A stretch of DNA of 61,142 nt from an uncultured Oscillospiraceae bacterium (GCA_934574095.1 CAKTMW010000004.1:1-61142), one strand, 5' to 3'. Shown: positions 42,796 to 52,289, counted from the stretch's first letter. A program made the numbers and translations. Notes: generated by a model not told the origin, from the letters alone.

Positions 42796-43161
42796 TCACC
42801 TGGCGGCAGCCAGCTTTTCCATCGCCTCTTCTTTCGTCGCCACGAAGAAAAAGTCATTGCCCTGATTGAATTCGTAGATGAAATCATGCAGCGGCTTGCT
42901 GGTGTAGTGGGAATAATCGCCGTAGATGGCCATTTTGACGCGGTAGTTGATGAACTTTTGCAAAATCTCCCCTGCCAGTTGGGTACTGAGGATGAAGAAG
43001 TCGCCGCACACCGGCTCCTTGTCGATGGCGATGCGGGAGCAGCCGGTCTCGTACCGCACCGTCATGGCAAGTTCCATGGCGGAGGCGGCGTCGGTGATGG
43101 CCGTTCCCTCTGTCACAACGGCGACGGTCACGCCGTTTTTCTCGACTGTCTCGATCTTCAT
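42796..43161 (-). CDS. DUF4180 domain protein
   Basis: 121 residues from the ATG at 43161 (GGAGGCG site), which overlaps the stop of the MBL gene as ATGA. Begins MKIETVEKNGVTVAVV and contains CGDFFILSTQLAGEILQKF (about 55-73) and YTSKPLHDFIYEFNQG, the DUF4180 plan. Role unknown; the fold class is often linked to anti-sigma/STAS-like modules. It is translationally coupled to the upstream hydrolase. Confidence 0.85.
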   Translation of the reverse strand: MKIETVEKNGVTVAVVTEGTAITDAASAMELAMTVRYETGCSRIAIDKEPVCGDFFILSTQLAGEILQKFINYRVKMAIYGDYSHYTSKPLHDFIYEFNQGNDFFFVATKEEAMEKLAAAR

Positions 43162-44036
43162 ACGCGCCTCCACAGCAGGCGGTTGTCCTCAAAGAGCACC
43201 GCCAGCCGTCCGGTGTCCTTCAGCCAAGCAAGGTACGACTTCACGGTGCTGCCCACCAGCACATACTGCTCAAAGGTCAGCGTCAGACCGTAGTCGTCAA
43301 ACAGCTTCTTCAGCAGCTCCTCGAAGATGACAGGCTCGGCGCACAGCGCCACCATGTGGCCGGCGATCTCGTGCACCTTATCGATGTTGTACTGGGCCAG
43401 GGGCGCGATATCCTCCGTGACCTCGGCGTGGGCGGGAACGAAGGCGGCGGCCTGCATGGTCTTGACCTTCTCCAGCGTGTCCAGATAGGCGGCCACATCG
43501 TAGATAAAGCCGATCTGGTACTTGTCCAGCGTCTCGCGGCTGGACAGGCAGTCCGCCAGATACACTACGTCGTCCGGGCTGCGGAATCCCACCATGTGGA
43601 AGAAATGCCCCGGCAATTGCAGCAGTTCAAAGCCCTCCGGCAGCACGTCGGGCGTCAGCTCCTTGGCGTCGCTCTCCTGGGCCATCAGGAACTTGTGGCG
43701 CAGCTCCTTGGGCGGGAAGCCGCCGTACAGGAACGCAGGCTCCAGCACCGGATGGCGGGTAATGTCGCACTCGATGCCCTGCGCGTAAATTTTGCACTTG
43801 GTCTGGCCCTGCAAATAGCGGTTGCCGCCGATGTGGTCGGCATTGGAGTGGGTGTTGTAGATGGCGGTCAGATGCCAGCCGTTGGCGTCCAGCAGCTGCC
43901 GCACCTTGCGGCCCGCGTCCTTGTCGTTGCCGCTGTCGATGAGACAGACGTCTGTGTCGTTCAGCTTCACCAAACCCATCTTGGAGGGGCTTTGGATATA
44001 GTAGCTGCCGCCGGTGATGTGATTCAATTCGTACAT
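43158..44036 (-). CDS. MBL-fold metallo-hydrolase
   Basis: 292 residues from the ATG at 44036 (GAGGTG site). Metallo-beta-lactamase fold. The usual HxHxDH reads HSNADH (in NTHSNADHIGGN, about 72-83), with Asn in place of the second His, a variant of this subfamily. LPGHFFHMVGFRS (about 142-154) provides another His and VPAHAEV (about 212-218) the distal ligand. Likely a thioesterase or hydrolase; substrate unknown. Confidence 0.87.
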   Translation of the reverse strand: MYELNHITGGSYYIQSPSKMGLVKLNDTDVCLIDSGNDKDAGRKVRQLLDANGWHLTAIYNTHSNADHIGGNRYLQGQTKCKIYAQGIECDITRHPVLEPAFLYGGFPPKELRHKFLMAQESDAKELTPDVLPEGFELLQLPGHFFHMVGFRSPDDVVYLADCLSSRETLDKYQIGFIYDVAAYLDTLEKVKTMQAAAFVPAHAEVTEDIAPLAQYNIDKVHEIAGHMVALCAEPVIFEELLKKLFDDYGLTLTFEQYVLVGSTVKSYLAWLKDTGRLAVLFEDNRLLWRRV

Positions 44037-44101
44037 GAAGGCACCTCTTTTCATATGATCTCTTACCTATATTTATATAGCAACAAGGTACACTTGTCAA
44101 C

Positions 44102-44140
44102 GAAAAGGCCCGAACCGGTATGCCGGTTCGGGCCTTTTCT
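44102..44140. terminator. Intrinsic terminator
   Basis: AAAAGGCCCGAACCGG-TATG-CCGGTTCGGGCCTTTT, a 16-bp perfect stem. On the minus strand it follows the symporter gene. Confidence 0.9.
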
Positions 44141-44174
44141 CTTGGGAGAGCAATGTCAGAAAGCAAAGACTTGC

Positions 44175-45596
44175 TTACTTCTTCTTAGCCAGCTTGCCCT
44201 CCTTGCACATGGCGACCACCATGCCGGTCAGGGCAAACAGAGCGATAGCGTTGGGGATGACCATCAGGTTATTGAACATATCGGTCAGCTCCCACACCAG
44301 GTCGTTGCTGGCCAGCGTACCGATGAACACGAACACCAGCGCGATCAGGCTGTACACCACGGTGCAGCGGCGGGGATTCTTCTTGCCGAACAGGTAGTTG
44401 GCGTTGATCTTACCGAACAGGTTCCAACTGAGGACAGTGGAGAATGCGAAGAAGAACAGGCACACCGCCACGAACATGGCGCCGAACTTCTCGCCGAACA
44501 CGGTGCCGAAAGCGGTCTGGGCCAGATTGGCCTTGGTCAGCGTAGTGCTGGCAGCGGCCGCGCCGCAGTCGGCCAGAGGGCCGTCGGCGGTATACAGGGT
44601 GGAGATGATGACCAGTGCGTTGAGGGTCAGCACCACAAAGGTATCAATGAACACACCGATCATGGCCACCACGCCCTGATCGTGGGGGTGGGCCACGTTG
44701 GCCTGTGCGTGTGCGTGGGGGGTGGAACCCATACCGGCCTCATTGGAGAACAGGCCGCGCTTGGCGCCCTGACTGATGGCGGTCTTGATGGCGTAGCCGA
44801 AGCCGCCGCCGATGATGGCCTGAGGCTGGAAAGCATACTTGAAGATCATGGCGAAAGTAGCGGGGATGTAGGTGATGCGGGCCACCAGGATGGCCAGACC
44901 GCCCAGCAGGAAGATAGCCGCCATGATGGGAACGATCTTCTCAGTAACGGAGGCCAGACGCTGCACGCCGCCCAAGAAGATGACAGCGCAGATGATGACC
45001 AGGATCACGCCGGACACCCAGGTGGGGATACCGAAGGCGGTGTTCATGGTGGAGCCGATGGAGTTGGACTGCACCATGCAGCCCATGAAGCCCAGCGCCA
45101 GCACGATAGCCACAGCGAAGAAGCCCGCCAGGAACTTACCGAAGCCGCCCTTGAACGCGGTGGTGATGTAGTACACGGGGCCGCCGCGGACGGTGCCGTC
45201 GGGGTCGACGATACGGGTCTTCAGCGCCAGCGTGGCCTCGGCGTAGATGGTAGCCATGCCGAAGAAGGCGATGACCCACATCCAGAAAATAGCGCCGGGG
45301 CCGCCGGTCAGGATAGCGCCGGAAGCGCCCACGATGTTGCCGGTACCCACCTGAGCGGCGATGGCGGTAGCCAGCGCCTGGAAGGAGCTCATACCGGAGT
45401 CGTGCTTGTCGCCCTTCAGCTTCAGGTTGCCGAACACCTTGCGCATACCCTCGCCGAAGCAGCGCACCTGCACGAAGCGGGTCTTGATGGAGTACCACAG
45501 ACCTACGCCGATCAGCAGAAACACCAGAATGTAGTTGCTCAGGTATTCGTTGATCTTACTTACGATGGGAAACAGTACGGATTCGATGGCTTGCAT
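44175..45596 (-). CDS. Sodium:alanine/glycine symporter (AGCS family)
   Basis: 473 residues from the ATG at 45596 (AAGGAGAG site). About 10-11 membrane helices. The AGCS hallmark ATAIAAQVGTGNIVGASGAI lies near 70-89, GGPGAIFWMWV near 92-102, and GLFSNEAGMGSTPHAHA near 279-295. Imports alanine or glycine with Na+ (or H+). A glycine riboswitch directly upstream indicates glycine as substrate or signal. Confidence 0.95.
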   Translation of the reverse strand: MQAIESVLFPIVSKINEYLSNYILVFLLIGVGLWYSIKTRFVQVRCFGEGMRKVFGNLKLKGDKHDSGMSSFQALATAIAAQVGTGNIVGASGAILTGGPGAIFWMWVIAFFGMATIYAEATLALKTRIVDPDGTVRGGPVYYITTAFKGGFGKFLAGFFAVAIVLALGFMGCMVQSNSIGSTMNTAFGIPTWVSGVILVIICAVIFLGGVQRLASVTEKIVPIMAAIFLLGGLAILVARITYIPATFAMIFKYAFQPQAIIGGGFGYAIKTAISQGAKRGLFSNEAGMGSTPHAHAQANVAHPHDQGVVAMIGVFIDTFVVLTLNALVIISTLYTADGPLADCGAAAASTTLTKANLAQTAFGTVFGEKFGAMFVAVCLFFFAFSTVLSWNLFGKINANYLFGKKNPRRCTVVYSLIALVFVFIGTLASNDLVWELTDMFNNLMVIPNAIALFALTGMVVAMCKEGKLAKKK

Positions 45597-45627
45597 GTTA
45601 ATTCTCTCCTTTTTCGCAGAAAAATAG

Positions 45628-45800
45628 AGCCGCTGCCATGCAGCGACTCCGGAGAAACAAGGTAGACACAAATGTCTTCTCTGTCCTTTTGCCTGAGAGA
45701 TTCAGCGCTTTCGCGCCTTACACCTTCGGCACCCAATTCAATGGGATTCTCCAGAGTCCCCTCCTCTTTCAGTTTTCCGGTGGAATTCTGAAAGGCTCAT
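45628..45800 (-). promoter_or_regulatory. Glycine riboswitch (single aptamer) with terminator
   Basis: Minus strand shows GGGTGCCGAAGGTGTAAGG, then AATCTCTCAGGCAAAAGGACAGAG, split here as CTCTCAGGCAAAAGG and ACAGAG, the conserved glycine aptamer (about 45672-45780). A terminator GAGTCGCTGC-ATG-GCAGCGGCTC followed by TATTTTTC (about 45652-45622) lies before the symporter. The P1-side GACTCTGGAG is complementary to CTCCGGAGTC overlapping the terminator 5' arm, giving an antiterminator option. Only one aptamer is seen. Confidence 0.93.
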
Positions 45801-45825
45801 CGGGTGCTGTTCAATTGATGGATGG

Positions 45826-45854
45826 AGTATAGCACAGCATTTGCCCGATTGCAA
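45826..45854 (-). promoter_or_regulatory. Promoter of the glycine riboswitch-symporter unit
   Basis: Minus strand TTGCAA (45854-45849), 17-nt spacer, TATACT (45831-45826). Confidence 0.75.
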
Positions 45855-45891
45855 GCATTTTCTTCACAATTTAGAAATATTTTTTCACCCA

Positions 45892-45938
45892 TTGACAATA
45901 TCGTAATACGATGTTATAGTGATATCGTAAAACGATAT
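45892..45938 (+). promoter_or_regulatory. PadR operon promoter with two operators
   Basis: TTGACA (45892-45897), 17-nt spacer, TATAGT (45915-45920). The spacer is itself ATATCGTAATACGAT (45898-45912), and ATATCGTAAAACGATAT (45922-45938) follows the -10. The two related palindromes, centred about 25 bp apart, sandwich the -10 and fit PadR autorepression. Confidence 0.85.
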
Positions 45939-45961
45939 TCTACAGAAAGGAGCGGAACGCC

Positions 45962-46279
45962 ATGCCGAAACGGTCATTGGAGACATTGTCAGAACCCATG
46001 TTTTACGTGCTGATGGCCCTGCGCCGCCGGACGTTGTGCGGCGTGGAGATCGTCCACTGGATCGGCGAGACCACCGGCGGCCACATGGCGCTGGGGCCGG
46101 GGACGCTGTACACCATTCTCTCCAAGCTGACAGACGAGCAAATGATCCGGGAGGTCAGCGTGGAGGGCCGCAAGCGCACCTATGAATTGACCGACGCGGG
46201 AAAAAAACTGTATGACACCGAATGTGACCGTCTGCGCCGCTGCATCCGCGACGCGGACAGAGAGGAGGAAAACGCATGA
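45962..46279 (+). CDS. PadR family transcriptional regulator
   Basis: 105 residues. Winged helix with the PadR core LCGVEIVHWIGETTGGHMAL, LGPGTLYTILSKLTDEQMI (about 44-62) and KRTYELTDAGKKLYD (about 70-84). The short C-terminus is the PadR-s type. AAAGGAGCGG precedes the ATG, and the gene overlaps the next one as ATGA. Twin operators at its promoter suggest autorepression and control of the two DUF2812 genes. Confidence 0.95.
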   Translation: MPKRSLETLSEPMFYVLMALRRRTLCGVEIVHWIGETTGGHMALGPGTLYTILSKLTDEQMIREVSVEGRKRTYELTDAGKKLYDTECDRLRRCIRDADREEENA

Positions 46280-47388
46280 TCAAGCTTCTGCCCTACTACC
46301 TGATCCAGATCGACGCCATCGAAAGCTGGCTGGATGAACAGGCAAAAAAGGGCCTGTTCCTGACGGAATTTTCTAATCCGTGCGTCATGCGCTTTGAAAA
46401 AGATGCGCCGCGGACGGTACGCTACCGGATCGACGTGAAGCGGGACATCGGCGCCTGCGGTGAAAAAGAGCGTATTGCCGACTATCAGGAATTTGGCTGG
46501 GAATATGTCTGCGAGCTTGCCGCCGATCTGGATGTCTACCGCTGCGACGATCCCGACGCGCCGGAGCTGAACACCGATGAGGAAACCCTCCACGAGGTGC
46601 TGGACAAAAAGCTGAAAAGCCGATATATGTGGCGTACCGTATCGCTGTGTCTGCTTCCTTTGTGGCTCATTCTCATCCTGCGCCGCTATTCATATGGGTA
46701 TTCCACCGGGGTATATGACCAGCTGCTGTCAGGCTTTCTCTGGCTATATGTCTTCGTGGGGTTGATGACGCTGACGTGCCTCATCACGCTGATCACCTAT
46801 CTTGTAAGTGCCGCTGCCACACGACGGCGCAGACTGCTGAAGCGGACGTACCACTCCCCTGCCGAAATGCGCCGCTGGCGCACCGTGCAGCTGTCGTCCT
46901 TCATTCTGCTTGCGCTCGCGCTGGTGATATTCCTCGCCACCGCTATCGGCATGAAGCAGCCTTATAAGGGCATCCCAGTGGAGGCATTTCCGGTGCCCAC
47001 CGTGTCAGAGGTGTTTTCTGATGCTTCCGCCGAAACCCAGTGGGCGACAGATTCCCCCCAACTGCTGTGCGGTCATAGTTATCTGCGGCAGGATGGCCGC
47101 AACGTCGCCGAACCGGGAACGGAAAAGCGGGCGGAAAGCTGGTACTATAACGCGGATATATACCACCTTGCATGGCAATGGGTCGCCAACGGCTACGCGC
47201 AGGAGCATGCGCGGGCCTACGGGCTGCGGGAGATCACCGTTCCCGGCTGGGAACACGCCTGGTACAGCGCGGATAACGCCGTATGGGGTGGCCAGACGCT
47301 GCTGCTGCAAAACGGCAAGGAGGTGTGGGAGATCGGCTGTGACCGGGAGGAGAGTCTGTTGGACGCGTTGGACAAATTCGCCCGCTGA
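46276..47388 (+). CDS. DUF2812 membrane protein 1
   Basis: 370 residues. The N-terminal DUF2812 domain (about 1-125) has AIESWLDEQAKKGLFLTEF (about 12-30) and YRIDVKRD. Two membrane helices (about 115-133 and 155-178), a third at about 208-230, then an extracytoplasmic domain. PadR-DUF2812 operons are common in Firmicutes; function unknown, often linked to envelope or antimicrobial stress. Coupled to padR by ATGA. Confidence 0.88.
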   Translation: MIKLLPYYLIQIDAIESWLDEQAKKGLFLTEFSNPCVMRFEKDAPRTVRYRIDVKRDIGACGEKERIADYQEFGWEYVCELAADLDVYRCDDPDAPELNTDEETLHEVLDKKLKSRYMWRTVSLCLLPLWLILILRRYSYGYSTGVYDQLLSGFLWLYVFVGLMTLTCLITLITYLVSAAATRRRRLLKRTYHSPAEMRRWRTVQLSSFILLALALVIFLATAIGMKQPYKGIPVEAFPVPTVSEVFSDASAETQWATDSPQLLCGHSYLRQDGRNVAEPGTEKRAESWYYNADIYHLAWQWVANGYAQEHARAYGLREITVPGWEHAWYSADNAVWGGQTLLLQNGKEVWEIGCDREESLLDALDKFAR

Positions 47389-47409
47389 GGTCAGAAAGGA
47401 GACGCCGCG

Positions 47410-48651
47410 ATGAGTAAAAGGATGTATGGCACCGCCAAGGAACTTCCCTATATCTGGTACGAGATCGACGCAGTGGAAGCTTGGCTGGATGAACAGGCAC
47501 AACAGGGACTGCGGCTGACGGACATTCAGGGGAAGCTCTGTGTCTTTCAGCCCAGCGATGAGCCGCCTGCCCGATACCGGGTGCATGTGAAGCCCCACAA
47601 CGGCTACTACACCCAGCAGGAGGAGTACAAGGAGACCATGCGGGAGCTGGGCTGGGAATATGTGGGGCGGATCAACTACCGGGCCGACGTCTATCGGGCC
47701 ACGCGGCCCGACGCGGTGGAGATCAACACCGACGAGGACGCCCTGCGCAGTCTGCTGCGCTCTAACATGTGGTTCGACGGCATCGCGGCGGCGGCGCTAA
47801 TCGCCCTGACGGTTTACAGCCTGTGGAAGAAATTCGCCGTTACGAAGGCTTACAGTGGGTTTTATGATCTGCTGCTGAATGATATCTTTGTCGAATACCT
47901 CATTCCGGAGGTACTGCTGGCGTTGATTCTGGTGCTGCTGGCCGCCGCCTTTCTCGTCCGTCTGGCGCGGCAGCGGAAGCGCTGTCTCCTGGGCCGGGAC
48001 TGCCGGTTTGACGGCGTGCTGCGAAAGCGGAAGCGGTTCTATTTTGTACTGCTGGGGCTGCTGATCCTTATGTTTGCTTTTCCCATGCTGCCTACGATAT
48101 TTGGCGTCCCCGAAGCCGCCGAGAGCACCTCCTTTGACACCTGTCCCGTGGTGCTGCTGCAGTCCATCTCGCCGGAGGAGGCGGAGCAGATCGTGGTGGA
48201 GGATTACGACATCCCTGTCCGCAGCAATCACTACCTGCTGGCGGATAACACCATCTACCGGCAGAGCGGCCCCACCGTGTGGGTGGAGGGAGAGGGCTGG
48301 GGGTATACGCCGCTCTCCTATTCTGTGACGGTCACGGATGTCCACAGGGAGGATCTTGCGGAGAAATACTACGCCGAGGTGATCAATTACCACCGTAACG
48401 ATGATGTTTCCTGGAAGGAAGTGACAATCGACGGCTGGAATCAGGCCATGTATTGCCGCGGTATCGGCAATCCTCGGGCCCACCATCAGGACAGCGCCGG
48501 CCTTCCCGCGCTGCCGGACTACACCTATCAGAGTCTGTTTCTGCGGCAGGGCTGCCGGGTGGTCTGGGTACGCTATCGTGGCGAGACCGATATATACCCC
48601 CGGCTGAATACCCTTTACGCCCGGCGGATAGCCGCCGAAACCACCGCATAA
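47410..48651 (+). CDS. DUF2812 membrane protein 2
   Basis: 413 residues, paralog of the previous gene: AVEAWLDEQAQQGLRLTDI (about 19-37) and YRVHVKPHNG in the DUF2812 domain, membrane helices (about 125-143, 163-190, 213-235), and an extracytoplasmic C-terminal half ending in YPRLNTLYARRI. The C-terminal domains of both end with WEIG/WVRY-type strands. Starts 22 nt after paralog 1, AGAAAGGAGACG site. Confidence 0.88.
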   Translation: MSKRMYGTAKELPYIWYEIDAVEAWLDEQAQQGLRLTDIQGKLCVFQPSDEPPARYRVHVKPHNGYYTQQEEYKETMRELGWEYVGRINYRADVYRATRPDAVEINTDEDALRSLLRSNMWFDGIAAAALIALTVYSLWKKFAVTKAYSGFYDLLLNDIFVEYLIPEVLLALILVLLAAAFLVRLARQRKRCLLGRDCRFDGVLRKRKRFYFVLLGLLILMFAFPMLPTIFGVPEAAESTSFDTCPVVLLQSISPEEAEQIVVEDYDIPVRSNHYLLADNTIYRQSGPTVWVEGEGWGYTPLSYSVTVTDVHREDLAEKYYAEVINYHRNDDVSWKEVTIDGWNQAMYCRGIGNPRAHHQDSAGLPALPDYTYQSLFLRQGCRVVWVRYRGETDIYPRLNTLYARRIAAETTA

Positions 48652-48655
48652 CAAA

Positions 48656-48694
48656 CGACCGCCGTACAGCGTTTGCTGTACGGCGGTCGTCCTT
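48656..48694. terminator. Bidirectional intrinsic terminator
   Basis: CGACCGCCGTACAGC-GTTT-GCTGTACGGCGGTCG between the convergent DUF2812 and rodA genes. Confidence 0.88.
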
Positions 48695-48701
48695 TATACA
48701 A

Positions 48702-49856
48702 TTATTTCCGTAGCCAGTCCGGCCTTGACCGGCTGTTGACGCCGGACACCAGGCCCATAATGGCAAAGGTGATGACGATAGAGGTACCGCCGTAGCTGAA
48801 AAACGGCAGCGTCAGGCCGATGACCGGCATGACAAACAGACACATACCCACATTGGCCAGCACCTGGAACAGCAGCATACCCACCACGCCCACGCAAATA
48901 TAGGCGTCCAGCTTACTGTTGGCGTTGCTGGCCACATAGATACACCGCAAAATGATGGCCGCCAGGATCGCCAAGGCCAGCACACAGCCGATAAACCCCA
49001 GCTCCTCGCCGATAACGGAGAAAATGAAATCCGTATGCCGGTTGGGCAGGCTGGAACTGTCCTTGCTCTGTGTCTGGACACCGTGAAACAAGCCCATGCC
49101 CATCAGTTTGCCGCCGCCCAGGGTCAGCAGACTGCGTGTCTGCTGCCAGCCCTCCTCTATGGGGTGGAAACTGTGGTCAAACACCACGATAAAGCGGTTT
49201 TTCATGTAGTCCTCGATCACATCCTCCTCCCAGAGGATGTAAAACGCCAGCGCCGCCGCCAATCCGCCGCCGATGAACCAGCCCTTGGACACACCGGCTA
49301 CAAAACACATACAGATGAAAATGGCGACCAACACCAGATCGCTGCCCATATCCGAAGAAATTTTATAGTACAGCAAAAAGAACATCATCAAATGCGCACC
49401 CAAAAACAGCACGTCCGGCGCTTTTTTCAAAGTGCGGTTTTCCTGAAGCCATACCAACTGCCAAGCCAGCACCACAATGAACGTCAGCTTCACGATCTCG
49501 GAGGGCTGCACCATAAAGGGCAGGAACGGGAAATCCAGCCACGCCTTGTTGCCGGTATCGCCCGCCTCGCCAAAGGGGATCAGCAGCAGGATCATTGCCA
49601 GGCCGAACAGCGTCAGCCACAGCCATCCCTTTTTCCGCATCAGTTCGCCTACGTCCACCAGGGAAAGCAGGAAAAACAGAATAATGCCCATCACCGCGCC
49701 GCCGGTCTGCACCAGCACCTCGCGCAGCGATTCGCTGTACCGGGTAGCGGAGTAGATCATCAGGATGCCGAAAGCCGTGGCGATGCAGCAAAGCGCCAGC
49801 AGGACCATATCGGTCTGCCGCACGATATCCCGTAAAAATTCCCGCATACGCCGCAT
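48702..49856 (-). CDS. rodA: RodA/FtsW/SpoVE family peptidoglycan polymerase
   Basis: 384 residues from the ATG at 49856 (GGAGGAATC site); an open frame further upstream lacks support. Ten hydrophobic segments. SEDS motifs: FMVQPSEIVKL (about 119-129), SSDMGSDLVLV (about 171-181, with the essential-type Asp), NRHTDFIFSVIGEELGF (about 281-297), and the C-terminal LPFFSYGGTS. SEDS glycosyltransferases polymerise lipid II for elongation or cortex synthesis. RodA is most likely; FtsW or SpoVE cannot be fully excluded. Confidence 0.9.
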   Translation of the reverse strand: MRRMREFLRDIVRQTDMVLLALCCIATAFGILMIYSATRYSESLREVLVQTGGAVMGIILFFLLSLVDVGELMRKKGWLWLTLFGLAMILLLIPFGEAGDTGNKAWLDFPFLPFMVQPSEIVKLTFIVVLAWQLVWLQENRTLKKAPDVLFLGAHLMMFFLLYYKISSDMGSDLVLVAIFICMCFVAGVSKGWFIGGGLAAALAFYILWEEDVIEDYMKNRFIVVFDHSFHPIEEGWQQTRSLLTLGGGKLMGMGLFHGVQTQSKDSSSLPNRHTDFIFSVIGEELGFIGCVLALAILAAIILRCIYVASNANSKLDAYICVGVVGMLLFQVLANVGMCLFVMPVIGLTLPFFSYGGTSIVITFAIMGLVSGVNSRSRPDWLRK

Positions 49857-50047
49857 GAATGATTCCTCCGTGGTATCCGCCGGGACGCATAGCCTCCCAG
49901 AATAAACTCCGTATATTTTACCACAATACTTTTTCTCTGTAAACCTGTCCGTCCCCCTTTTCTTTCTGAACTTTTTGTGATACACTGGAGGCACTATGAT
50001 AAAAATGGCAGAATAGGGCCGTTTCACTTTCCGAAAGGACGTTGACC

Positions 50048-50473
50048 ATGCAGTACATTTCCCACAGCGTGTCTGATACCGAGGCGTTGGGCCGTCAGCT
50101 GGCTCTGAAGCTCCGCCCTAATACGGTGGTAGCCTGCCGCGGCGGCCTGGGCATGGGCAAGACGGCCCTGACCCGCGGCATCGCCCAGGGCATGGGCTAT
50201 ACAGGCCGCGTTACCTCCCCCACCTTTACCATCGTCAACGAATACCTGGGCGAAACGCCGGTGTTCCATTTTGATATGTACCGTTTGGACGACAGCGACG
50301 CCCTGTTTGACATCGGCTGGGAGGACTATCTGGACCGGGGCGGCGTATGCGTGGTGGAGTGGAGCGAAAACGTGGCGGACGCCATGCCGGAGGACGCCAT
50401 CGTGGTCAGCTTCACCCGCGGCCAGACGGATAACGAACGGATCATCACCATAGAAGGGGGCGGCATCGCATGA
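50048..50473 (+). CDS. tsaE: tRNA threonylcarbamoyladenosine biosynthesis ATPase TsaE
   Basis: 141 residues from the ATG at 50048 (AAAGGA site). P-loop GGLGMGKTALTRG (about 34-46), TSPTFTIVNEY (about 57-67), VFHFDMYRLDD (about 73-83) and VVEWSENV (about 101-108) are TsaE signatures. With TsaB and TsaD it makes t6A37 in ANN-decoding tRNAs. Overlaps tsaB by 4 nt. Confidence 0.95.
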   Translation: MQYISHSVSDTEALGRQLALKLRPNTVVACRGGLGMGKTALTRGIAQGMGYTGRVTSPTFTIVNEYLGETPVFHFDMYRLDDSDALFDIGWEDYLDRGGVCVVEWSENVADAMPEDAIVVSFTRGQTDNERIITIEGGGIA

Positions 50474-51189
50474 AAATACTGGCTTTGGAAACGTCGGCCA
50501 AGTCCGTGTCCGCCGCCGTGGTAGAGAATAGCACGGTGCTGGCCAGCGCCTACCAGAACATGGGCCTGACCCACAGCGTCACCCTGATGCCGCTGATCGA
50601 CAGCATGCTGAAAAACGCCGGACTGACGGCGAAGGATATGGGCCTGATCGCCGTGGCCGCCGGTCCCGGCAGCTTTACAGGGCTGCGCATCGGCGTGTCC
50701 GCCGCCAAAGGTCTGGCCTGGGCGCTGGAGCTGCCCTGCTGCGGCGTATCCACGCTGGAGGCCATGGCGGAGAATGCCCGCAGCTTTGAGGGCACAGTCA
50801 TCTGCGCCATGGACGCCCGCCGCCAGCAGATCTATAACGCGGTGTTTGACTGCCATGACGGCGCACTGACGCGGCAGTGCGAGGATCGTGCCGTGGCGCT
50901 GGAGGTACTGGCGGAGGAGCTGAAAAATTCCAATAAACGGAAAATAGTAGTTGGCGACGGCGCCAAGTTGTGCTATACTTATCTGTTGGAGTTGGGCATC
51001 GACTGCCGCATAGCGCCGCCTGCCAGCCTGTACCAGAACGCCGCAGGCGTTGGCCTCGCGGCGGAGCGCATGGCGGCAGAGGGCCGCACGGTAACGGCAC
51101 AGGAGCTGCGGCCGGTCTATCTCCGCCTCTCTCAGGCGGAGCGGGAACGTCTGGCCAAGGGCCTGCCCATTACGTTGGACGAGCATTGA
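50470..51189 (+). CDS. tsaB: tRNA threonylcarbamoyladenosine biosynthesis protein TsaB
   Basis: 239 residues. ASKHA fold with [18 protein letters not shown] (1-18), [14 protein letters not shown] (about 34-47), and the signature [20 protein letters not shown] (about 59-78). A dimer partner that regulates TsaD in t6A synthesis. Coupled to tsaE (ATGA). tsaD is not in the window. Confidence 0.95.
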   Translation: MKILALETSAKSVSAAVVENSTVLASAYQNMGLTHSVTLMPLIDSMLKNAGLTAKDMGLIAVAAGPGSFTGLRIGVSAAKGLAWALELPCCGVSTLEAMAENARSFEGTVICAMDARRQQIYNAVFDCHDGALTRQCEDRAVALEVLAEELKNSNKRKIVVGDGAKLCYTYLLELGIDCRIAPPASLYQNAAGVGLAAERMAAEGRTVTAQELRPVYLRLSQAERERLAKGLPITLDEH

Positions 51190-51217
51190 AATAATTTTAT
51201 ATACGGAGGATAAGATC

Positions 51218-51859
51218 ATGAACGAAAAGTTCCCCACTCTGCACATCGTAAACCATCCCCTGGTGCAGCACAAGCTGACGGTGATGCGCGACAAGAACAC
51301 CAGCGTCAAGGACTTCCGCACCCTGGTGGGCGAGATCGCTATGCTGCTGACCTACGAGGCCACCCGCGACCTGCCTACCACGCTCAAGACCATCGAGACC
51401 CCCCTGTGCACCTGCGAAATGCCTGTACTGGCCGGTAAGAAAATGGCCATCGTTCCTATCCTCCGCGCAGGTCTGGGCTTCGAGGACGGCATCCTCAATC
51501 TGATCCCCTCCGCCCGTGTGGCCCACATCGGTATGTACCGTGATGAAGAGACGCTGGAGCCCCACTTCTACTTCCTGAAGTACCCCAAGGACATTGCCGA
51601 GCGCGACGTTTTGATCGTCGATCCCATGCTGGCTACCGGCGGCAGCGCCGACATGGCCATCACCAAGATGAAGGAGCTGGGCTGCAAGAACATCAAGCTG
51701 ATGATTCTGGTGGCCGCGCCTGAGGGCGTACAGTTCATCTATGACCGCCACCCCGATGTGGAGATTTACTGCGCCGCGCTGGACGATCACCTCAACGAAA
51801 ACGGCTATATCGTCCCCGGCCTGGGTGACGCCGGTGACCGTATCTTTGGCACAAAGTAA
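51218..51859 (+). CDS. upp: Uracil phosphoribosyltransferase
   Basis: 213 residues. [13 protein letters not shown] (about 76-88) and the PRPP loop [19 protein letters not shown] (about 128-146) are diagnostic, as is the C-terminal [16 protein letters not shown] uracil-binding segment. Salvages uracil to UMP with PRPP. ATACGGAGG precedes the ATG. It follows tsaB by 28 nt, possibly in the same transcript. Confidence 0.97.
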   Translation: MNEKFPTLHIVNHPLVQHKLTVMRDKNTSVKDFRTLVGEIAMLLTYEATRDLPTTLKTIETPLCTCEMPVLAGKKMAIVPILRAGLGFEDGILNLIPSARVAHIGMYRDEETLEPHFYFLKYPKDIAERDVLIVDPMLATGGSADMAITKMKELGCKNIKLMILVAAPEGVQFIYDRHPDVEIYCAALDDHLNENGYIVPGLGDAGDRIFGTK

Positions 51860-51932
51860 AAATACCTCTTTACAGTTTCATCCATTCGTCGTATAATTGA
51901 CGAAACAGACTATACAGAAAGGCGGTGCCTCA

Positions 51933-52178
51933 ATGGACGACTATACCAGAAAATTCAATGCCGCAGAGGATCGGGACGAACAGGTGCATCATGTGCTGAC
52001 CTCGGTATATGAGGCACTGAAGGAGAAGGGCTACGACCCTGTGAATCAGATCGTAGGCTACATCCTGTCAGAGGACCCCACCTACATCACCAACCACAAC
52101 GGCGCCCGTACCCTGATCTGTAAGATCGATCGGGACGAGCTGCTGCAGATACTGGTGAAACGGTATCTGGATATCTGA
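51933..52178 (+). CDS. ireB: IreB family (UPF0297/DUF965) regulatory phosphoprotein
   Basis: 81 residues, from the ATG at 51933 (AAAGGCGG site). [20 protein letters not shown] (about 29-48) and [17 protein letters not shown] sequence [17 protein letters not shown] (about 50-66) are characteristic. IreB homologs are Ser/Thr kinase (IreK/PrkC) targets tuning cephalosporin resistance in enterococci. Usually next to ruvX; here it is alone after upp. Confidence 0.93.
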   Translation: MDDYTRKFNAAEDRDEQVHHVLTSVYEALKEKGYDPVNQIVGYILSEDPTYITNHNGARTLICKIDRDELLQILVKRYLDI

Positions 52179-52192
52179 CATAAATTATGGCA

Positions 52193-52232
52193 CAAAAGAA
52201 GGAGAAATCATTTGATTTCTCCTTCTTTTTGC
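52193..52232 (+). terminator. Intrinsic terminator after ireB
   Basis: AAAGAAGGAGAAATCA and TGATTTCTCCTTCTTT form a 16-bp perfect stem followed by TTG. Confidence 0.9.
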
Positions 52233-52260
52233 CGCTTTTTGTCATCTTTCCCCCGTCGAT

Positions 52261-52289
52261 TTGACAGAGGCTGATTTTTATGCTATACT
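52261..52289 (+). promoter_or_regulatory. Promoter of the structured-leader gene
   Basis: TTGACA (52261-52266), 17-nt spacer, TATACT (52284-52289). Confidence 0.8.

Noticed and set aside
43356..45665. 769-codon plus-strand open frame opposite the MBL hydrolase and Na+/alanine symporter
   Set aside because: It spans two real minus-strand genes and their terminator; the translation is low-complexity and has no family features.
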